Source of the DNA: Chloroflexaceae bacterium UBA1466
Lineage (GTDB): Bacteria; Chloroflexota; Chloroflexia; Chloroflexales; Chloroflexaceae
Assembly: GCA_002325605.1 (NCBI GenBank)
Contig: DCSM01000018.1
Location: 1 to 11,492 of the forward strand
Reading direction: 5' to 3'
DNA length: 11,492 nt
Made by a program: the position numbers and the translations under genes. This document shows positions 8,422 through 11,492 of the stretch, in pieces (positions within the stretch are counted from its first letter, which is position 1; the number at the start of each line of letters is the position of its first letter). Below the pieces are notes generated by a model. That model was not told the DNA's origin. It searched no databases and was given only the letters and a program-made list of their open reading frames with translations.

Positions 8422-8427
8422 TATAAT
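8422..8427 (+). promoter_or_regulatory. Candidate -10 box for the structured RNA region
   Basis: A perfect TATAAT lies on the + strand just before the hairpin-rich stretch, in an AT-rich context. No good -35 hexamer is seen at 16-19 bases upstream (the best is around 8399-8404), so it is only a candidate. A transcript would start near 8434. Confidence 0.4.
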
Positions 8428-8433
8428 TATTCT

Positions 8434-8755
8434 AATCCACCCTGGTTAGAAAGCCTTAACAGAGGCTTAAAACCTCAAAATTGGAGCTTGGGGTGGCAAA
8501 ATTGCCGCAAAGAGTTTATCGCAAAGATAAGTCCCACCCCACGGGGTGGGTGGCTGCAAGATGGTAAGAGGATCGGCGAGCGCAACCCAATCGCTTATCC
8601 AGGCTACCAGTCCTGAACTGGTCGTCCTCGGTAGTGGCTACGTCGGGACGTAAAATACGCCTGTGGACTGTGTGTAAGACCGTCACCGCAGACGGCAGGG
8701 CAGGATGAAGCAGGAATTTCAGTAGTGATCACTGTTGATCACGTAGAAAGTAGCA
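8434..8755 (+). ncRNA. Candidate structured non-coding RNA or long structured leader
   Basis: No convincing protein frame exists here, but hairpins follow one another on the + strand: AAGCCT/AGGCTT (8451-8456/8463-8468), TTATC/GATAA around a GCAAA loop (8516-8530), CCCACCC/GGGTGGG (8533-8539/8544-8550; GGGGTGG at 8490-8496 could compete for the same partner), GGAT/ATCC enclosing AGCG/CGCT (8570-8600), ACCAGT/ACTGGT (8606-8611/8617-8622), CCGTC/GACGG (8680-8684/8691-8695) and GTGATCA/TGATCAC (8725-8731/8736-8742). The density of short perfect stems, a -10 box before the first, and an omega-RNA-like tail suggest a functional RNA. It could be an independent RNA, a 5' leader of the response regulator gene, or the remnant of a small mobile element. 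It does not match RNase P, SRP, tmRNA or a riboswitch that I recognise. Confidence 0.45.
8638..8742 (+). mobile_element. IS200/IS605 (tnpB 3' end / omega RNA)-like tail, no intact tnpB
   Basis: GCCTGTGGA (8659-8667), AAGACCG (8676-8682) and GATGAAGCAGGAAT (8704-8717) occur in the order and spacing I associate with the 3' end of many IS200/IS605-family tnpB genes, whose proteins end in ACG...VRP...KQE. In one frame the bases from 8652 read VKYACGLCVRP; the KQE triplets (8708-8716) lie one base out of frame with it, and the catalytic TnpB region is absent upstream. It ends in a perfect hairpin with a 4-base loop (8725-8742). This fits a decayed element or a protein-free element that keeps only the RNA and right end. 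The match is from memory of the family, not from an alignment. Confidence 0.38.
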
Positions 8756-8764
8756 GGTTGTCGT

Positions 8765-9175
8765 ATGGATGAGCAAAGGACCATTCTCTTAATTGAAGAT
8801 AGCCGCAGCCAGGCATTGGCATTTCGCCTTTCCCTCCAGCGCGAAGGCTATGAAGTCCGGGTCGCAACTGATGGTGACGAAGGTTGGCAACAGGCGTGTA
8901 TGAATCCTCCCCACCTTATTCTGCTCGACATTAACTTACCAATTTTGGATGGGTTTCAAGTGTTGACGCGCCTAAAGTGTGGCCGTTCTACCGCAAATAT
9001 CCCTGTGATCATGCTTACCCGTTGTGATTATCTTAGTACAGTTGAACGAGCAATTGCGCTAGGGGCCGACGGTTATCTTTTCAAAGATGATTGTAACTCA
9101 CAGGGATGTGGTTTATATCAAATTTGTGCAACCGTTAATCAGTTTTTGCGCCCAACAACAACTCTTGCAGCGTAA
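8765..9175 (+). CDS. Stand-alone response regulator receiver (REC) domain protein, cysteine-rich
   Basis: This is a single CheY-like receiver domain with no output domain, so it acts by protein contact or in a phosphorelay. Key residues are visible: the acidic pair E11/D12 (LLIEDSRSQ), phospho-acceptor D55 (LLDINLP), T85 (VIMLTR) and K107 (GYLFKDD). At 136 residues it is slightly longer than a bare REC domain. It begins ILLIEDSRSQALAFRLSLQ, a style common in receivers of hybrid kinases. Oddities: the usual Lys-Pro after the last strand is Lys-Asp-Asp, and there are six cysteines (45, 72, 87, 110, 115, 121), three of them clustered after K107. ATG 8765 has only a weak AGCAGG 8 bases upstream. 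The gene follows the hairpin-rich stretch, so that stretch may act as its leader. No kinase gene is adjacent. Confidence 0.9.
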   Translation: MDEQRTILLIEDSRSQALAFRLSLQREGYEVRVATDGDEGWQQACMNPPHLILLDINLPILDGFQVLTRLKCGRSTANIPVIMLTRCDYLSTVERAIALGADGYLFKDDCNSQGCGLYQICATVNQFLRPTTTLAA

Positions 9176-9185
9176 ATAAAGGTGC

Positions 9186-9208
9186 TTTAAGGCAATGATT
9201 GCCTTAAA
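9186..9208. repeat. Perfect palindrome after the response regulator gene
   Basis: TTTAAGGCAA (9186-9195) and TTGCCTTAAA (9199-9208) are exact inverted copies around a 3-base loop. It starts 10 bases after the response regulator stop. No T-run follows on the + strand, so it may protect the 3' end of the message or bind a protein; intrinsic termination is doubtful. Confidence 0.5.
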
Positions 9209-9240
9209 AAGCAGCAGCCAGGGGCTAATTAGCTCCTGGC
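9205..9240 (-). terminator. Likely terminator of the modA-modB-mop transcript
   Basis: GCCAGGGGCT (9217-9226) and AGCTCCTGGC (9231-9240) pair with one G-T wobble around AATT. Read on the minus strand the stem is followed after six bases by TTTTT (9210-9206). This is an imperfect intrinsic terminator about 30 bases past the mop stop. On the + strand the same hairpin could also stop the response regulator transcript, but its T-run (9258-9262) is too distant. Confidence 0.45.
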
Positions 9241-9270
9241 ATGCTTGCTTGGGCCTAAATTTTTGGAAGG

Positions 9271-9480
9271 TTAGCTCGTCGCTAACACAACTTCAGTAGA
9301 TTTTACCAACGCAGTGACTTTCTTCCCCACCACAAGTCCCAGGCGCTGAACTGAAGAAACCGTGATTACTGAAACAATTTCTTGGCCACCATCCAGTTTC
9401 ACCACGACTTCTGCCATGACCCCGCCTTCTTTAATCGATTCCACCGTACCCGTCAGTTGATTGCGTACACTTAGTTCCAT
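9271..9480 (-). CDS. mop: Molybdenum-pterin/molybdate-binding protein Mop (molbindin)
   Basis: This is a small cytoplasmic protein of 69 residues consisting of a single TOBE/Mop domain. It begins MELSVRNQLTGTVESIKEGG and continues with AEVVVKLDGG and ITVSSVQRLGL, the standard pattern of molbindins, which assemble as hexamers and store or buffer molybdate (or tungstate). The length equals that of the known single-domain Mop proteins. The start is firm: GAGGAAAAG lies directly before ATG 9480 on the minus strand. It lies 28 bases after modB on the same strand and is the last gene of the operon. In standard mod operons the ATPase ModC, whose own C-terminus carries such a domain, would be here; no ATPase domain is present. 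The protein is not a ModC fragment by its start, since it has its own ribosome binding site. Confidence 0.92.
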   Translation of the reverse strand: MELSVRNQLTGTVESIKEGGVMAEVVVKLDGGQEIVSVITVSSVQRLGLVVGKKVTALVKSTEVVLATS

Positions 9481-9508
9481 CTTTTCCTCGTAATTTAATC
9501 AAGAAAAC

Positions 9509-10345
9509 CTAAAGCTCCACAAACTCTCTTCGCAAAACCCCCTTTACCACGCCTAAAACCCCAAATGAAAAGCCTAGCAAAATGACCGCTAAGGTCAAAG
9601 CGACGTTGAGTTCCAGTTCAAACCCAATGTAAATGGCGAGAGGCATCGTCTGGGTGCGGCCTGGGAAATTGCCTGCAAAGATGATCGTGGCCCCAAATTC
9701 GCCCAAAGCGCGGGCCCAAGTCATTACGGCTCCCCCAAAGAGCGCGGGCCCAGCCAGTGGCAGCGTGATCAGGCGAAAAATCCTCCACGGTGTTGCGCCA
9801 TCTAAAGCGGCAGCTTGTTCGATCTCACGATTGACTTGGGCAAACCCCATTGTCGCCGACTTGACATAGAAGGGCGCAGCTACAAAAAGCTGGGCCATCA
9901 CGACGGCAGCTTGACTGAAAGCGATCTCCAAACCTGCGTAAGTCAAGTAGGGGCCGAGCAAGCCCCGTCGCCCAAAAGCCATCAACAGCGCGATCCCCGC
10001 CACCGCGGGCGGTAGCACCATCGGCAGATCAAGCAGCGTGTCTACAAGCGTATGCCCACAAAAGCGGCGGCGGGCGAGGAGATAGGCGAGCGGCGTACCA
10101 AACAGGAGGGCCAGCAGCGTGGTGATAAAGGTCGTCAGCAAACTTAGGCCAACCGCTTGCCCAACGGCACTATTTCCCAGGTTTTTGAGCAGCATGGTCG
10201 ACGATGCCCTAAGCAATAAGGCCAGTAAAGGGAGGAAAACAAAGCAGAGCATCGGTAAGGCCAGCACAATTAAAGTGAGGGTGCTACCATGCTTCTGCCA
10301 AAGCGCTAATCTTGGTACAATTTGCTGGGGCAAGGTTGTTTGCAT
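9509..10345 (-). CDS. modB: Molybdate ABC transporter permease ModB
   Basis: This is the membrane permease of the molybdate importer; a homodimer forms the channel for oxyanion released from ModA. It has about six hydrophobic segments (near 22-45, 60-91, 103-124, 143-161, 197-226 and 243-267). The EAA coupling loop EQAAALDGATPWRIFRLITL (176-195) would contact the ATPase. LGEFGATIIFAGNFPGRTQT (214-233) is a strong ModB hallmark, and LPPAVAGIALL (111-121) is also typical. At 278 residues it is slightly longer than E. coli ModB (about 229) because of a longer N-terminus. ATG 10345 has no good Shine-Dalgarno and an in-frame TGA lies just upstream, so translation is probably coupled to modA, which ends 31 bases before it. 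A sulfate or tungstate permease is less likely given ModA and Mop next to it. Confidence 0.94.
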   Translation of the reverse strand: MQTTLPQQIVPRLALWQKHGSTLTLIVLALPMLCFVFLPLLALLLRASSTMLLKNLGNSAVGQAVGLSLLTTFITTLLALLFGTPLAYLLARRRFCGHTLVDTLLDLPMVLPPAVAGIALLMAFGRRGLLGPYLTYAGLEIAFSQAAVVMAQLFVAAPFYVKSATMGFAQVNREIEQAAALDGATPWRIFRLITLPLAGPALFGGAVMTWARALGEFGATIIFAGNFPGRTQTMPLAIYIGFELELNVALTLAVILLGFSFGVLGVVKGVLRREFVEL

Positions 10346-10376
10346 TGAGATAAGAAGAGATCAAGCTAAGATTAAG

Positions 10377-11201
10377 TTACTTTGCAGCAAAGCCATATTT
10401 GGTCAAAATCGCTTGACCTTCAGGGGAAAGCACGAAATCTACAAACCTTTGCGCGCTTTCGGTCTGTTGGCTCCCTTTAAGTACCGCAATAGGATAAGTT
10501 GCAATAACATTCAAGCTAGTCGGAATAGCGATTTTCTCAACTTTCGCTGTTGCTTCAGGGGTAAGGTCAGAAGCGTAGACAATCCCAGCATCAGCTTCGC
10601 CGAGCATTACTTTCGTCAAAGCCCCTTTGACCGTATTCTCGTAGGAAACAACATTTTTCAGGACAGCCGCTTCATAAGGTTTGCCAAATTGCTTATCCTT
10701 CGCGGCCTTGGCCAGAAAATCTAGCGCATACTGCCCGAAGGGAACTTCCTTTGCGCCTAAGACAACCTTTGTACCAGGCTTGGCTAAACCCTTTAGATCT
10801 TTGCTTACCAGTGGGTTGTTTTTGGAAGTAACGATGATCAGCCGATTGTGGGCGAAGACCTTGGCCGTCCCGCTCACAACTTGCCCGCTCTCAATGACCA
10901 CGTTCATTTGCTTCTGGTTGGCCGAAGCAAAGATGTCCGCAGGTGCGCCCTGGGTGATCTGCTGGGCCAATTGATTCGCTCCCGCAAAATTGAAGGTTAC
11001 TTCTACCCCAGGGTTAGCTTTAGTGAATGCTTTACCGATCTCCTGAAAAGACTCGGTGAGAGAAGCCGCTGCAAAGATTAGTAAAGTTCCCCCTTCTTTT
11101 GGGGTTTTAGGAGAGGGAGTGAGGGAAGGCTTAGACTGACCTCCGCAACTACTCAAGGAGATGAGGAGGATGGCGAGAAGAGCTACAGAGATTCGCTGCA
11201 T
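10377..11201 (-). CDS. modA: Molybdate ABC transporter substrate-binding lipoprotein ModA
   Basis: This extracytoplasmic protein binds molybdate (or tungstate) and delivers it to ModB. From ATG 11201 the product has 274 residues: a lipoprotein signal MQRISVALLAILLISLSSC with the lipid-modified Cys at 19, a Pro/Ser/Lys linker to about 38, then the PBP type II domain. Oxyanion-site motifs of ModA are present: FAAASLTESF (44-53), APADIFASAN (86-95), VPFGQYALDF (154-163) and EADAGIVYASD (199-209). The upstream ATG at 11285 would add 28 residues before the signal peptide. ATG 11201 is chosen because AGAAAGG (11214-11208) lies 6 bases before it and the signal sequence then begins at residue 1. A lipid anchor, not a cleaved soluble form, is usual in organisms without a classical outer membrane. 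It is first in the operon modA-modB-mop. Confidence 0.94.
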   Translation of the reverse strand: MQRISVALLAILLISLSSCGGQSKPSLTPSPKTPKEGGTLLIFAAASLTESFQEIGKAFTKANPGVEVTFNFAGANQLAQQITQGAPADIFASANQKQMNVVIESGQVVSGTAKVFAHNRLIIVTSKNNPLVSKDLKGLAKPGTKVVLGAKEVPFGQYALDFLAKAAKDKQFGKPYEAAVLKNVVSYENTVKGALTKVMLGEADAGIVYASDLTPEATAKVEKIAIPTSLNVIATYPIAVLKGSQQTESAQRFVDFVLSPEGQAILTKYGFAAK

Positions 11202-11221
11202 TGTAAACCTTTCTAATGCGA

Positions 11222-11249
11222 AAGCATCAGCCCGCGCAGGCTGATGCTT
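11222..11249. promoter_or_regulatory. Perfect 11-bp stem-loop upstream of modA
   Basis: AAGCATCAGCC (11222-11232) and GGCTGATGCTT (11239-11249) are exact inverted copies around CGCGCA. It lies between the short upstream gene and modA, ending about 7 bases before the modA ribosome binding site on the minus strand. It could be an attenuator, a processing site or a protein-binding site. It does not resemble the TATA-rich ModE operator, and only a short T-run follows. Confidence 0.55.
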
Positions 11250-11278
11250 CGTTTTCCACCGTTGCTGGCTAAAGGAGC

Positions 11279-11491
11279 TTACCATTTGTCATCCTGCGTC
11301 CAAGCCAGCCGATAAACTTTCCCACTATGTTCGATCTGAGGGGTATAAGGGCTTACTTCTTCGCCTGGCTGGAGGATGCGATAGATATGTGTAGGGTGTT
11401 CACAATACTGCACGCGGAGATAAGTACCCAAATCCTCAACCTTCAGACCTTCGTCGGCTTGTGCTAGATAGAAAGCTTCTTCGTAATCCAT
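11279..11491 (-). CDS. Small protein of unknown function, possibly 5' partial
   Basis: I do not recognise this protein. The visible part is 70 residues from ATG 11491 and may continue past the window edge, since only one base remains upstream. It is soluble-looking and acidic: the N-terminal half (DYEEAFYLAQADEGLKVEDL) could be helical, and the C-terminal half is rich in aromatic residues and strands (YLRVQYCEHPTHIYRI, then VYRLAWTQDDKW at the end). It contains one Cys and two nearby His (CEHPTH, residues 30-35), which could bind a metal, but that is speculation. It is on the same strand as modA with 77 bases between its stop and the modA start, separated by a hairpin, so it may share a promoter with the mod genes. 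Coding status is moderately supported by its full open length and non-repetitive composition. Confidence 0.5.
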   Translation of the reverse strand: MDYEEAFYLAQADEGLKVEDLGTYLRVQYCEHPTHIYRILQPGEEVSPYTPQIEHSGKVYRLAWTQDDKW

Positions 11492-11492
11492 G

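Noticed and set aside
8419..8616. Open frame of 65 codons on the + strand starting MYNYSNPPW
   Set aside because: It begins at the candidate -10 box, spans several perfect hairpins, has low-quality composition (W, R, G, P from the stems) and no ribosome binding site, so it looks like chance reading of structured RNA.
8434..8755. RNase P RNA, tmRNA, SRP RNA, 6S RNA or a c-di-GMP, cobalamin or Moco riboswitch
   Set aside because: None of the core conserved motifs of those RNAs that I know could be found.
8652..8767. Reading frame VKYACGLCVRP... as a real TnpB C-terminus
   Set aside because: The catalytic RuvC-like part of TnpB is absent upstream, stops interrupt the other frames, and the KQE codons are one base out of frame. 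At best it is a remnant or an RNA-only element.
10119..10724. Open frame of 201 codons on the + strand over modB/modA
   Set aside because: It is antisense to two well-supported mod genes and its product is basic and low in recognisable structure.
11202..11285. Longer modA start at 11285
   Set aside because: It would put 28 polar residues ahead of the lipoprotein signal peptide, whereas ATG 11201 has a good ribosome binding site and gives a normal signal sequence.
1..11492. CRISPR array, tRNA or rRNA genes
   Set aside because: No regularly spaced direct repeats, cloverleaf with a T-loop consensus, or rRNA-like sequence was seen.

Overview
The window looks like an ordinary chromosomal segment of a bacterium. 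The best guess is Chloroflexota or a related deep-branching lineage, but this is inference from several weak signs: moderate base composition, periplasmic-type binding proteins built as lipoproteins with low-complexity linkers (ModA has a clear lipobox), and an IS200/IS605-type sequence tail. No gene is diagnostic of a taxon.

Layout. Bases 1-4549 (+) hold a branched-chain amino acid (Liv-type) ABC transporter: the 3' part of the binding protein, a stem-loop spacer, two permeases (LivH, LivM) and one ATPase (LivG). The second ATPase, LivF, is absent. A DMT/EamA exporter occupies its place (4570-5472, +). A large P2-type cation (probably Ca2+) ATPase gene lies on the opposite strand (5424-8177, or from 8276). 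Its 3' end overlaps the EamA coding sequence by 49 bases, tail to tail.

Bases 8178-8764 contain no convincing protein gene. They hold a likely promoter for the ATPase (-) and then, on the + strand, a stretch of about 320 bases dense in hairpins behind a consensus -10 box. It ends in a sequence resembling the 3' end of IS200/IS605 tnpB genes and their omega RNAs. This is the least explained part of the window. A cysteine-rich single-domain response regulator follows directly (8765-9175, +).

Bases 9271-11201 (-) are a molybdate uptake operon, modA-modB-mop, in which the small molybdenum-binding protein Mop sits where the ATPase gene modC would be expected. A short unrecognised gene (11279-11491, -) lies upstream of modA and may run off the window.

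Working together: the two importers deliver amino acids and molybdate, but each lacks a subunit within the window (LivF, ModC), so each must borrow an ATPase encoded elsewhere. EamA and the P-type ATPase are exporters. The response regulator has no output domain and no adjacent kinase, so its partner is unknown.
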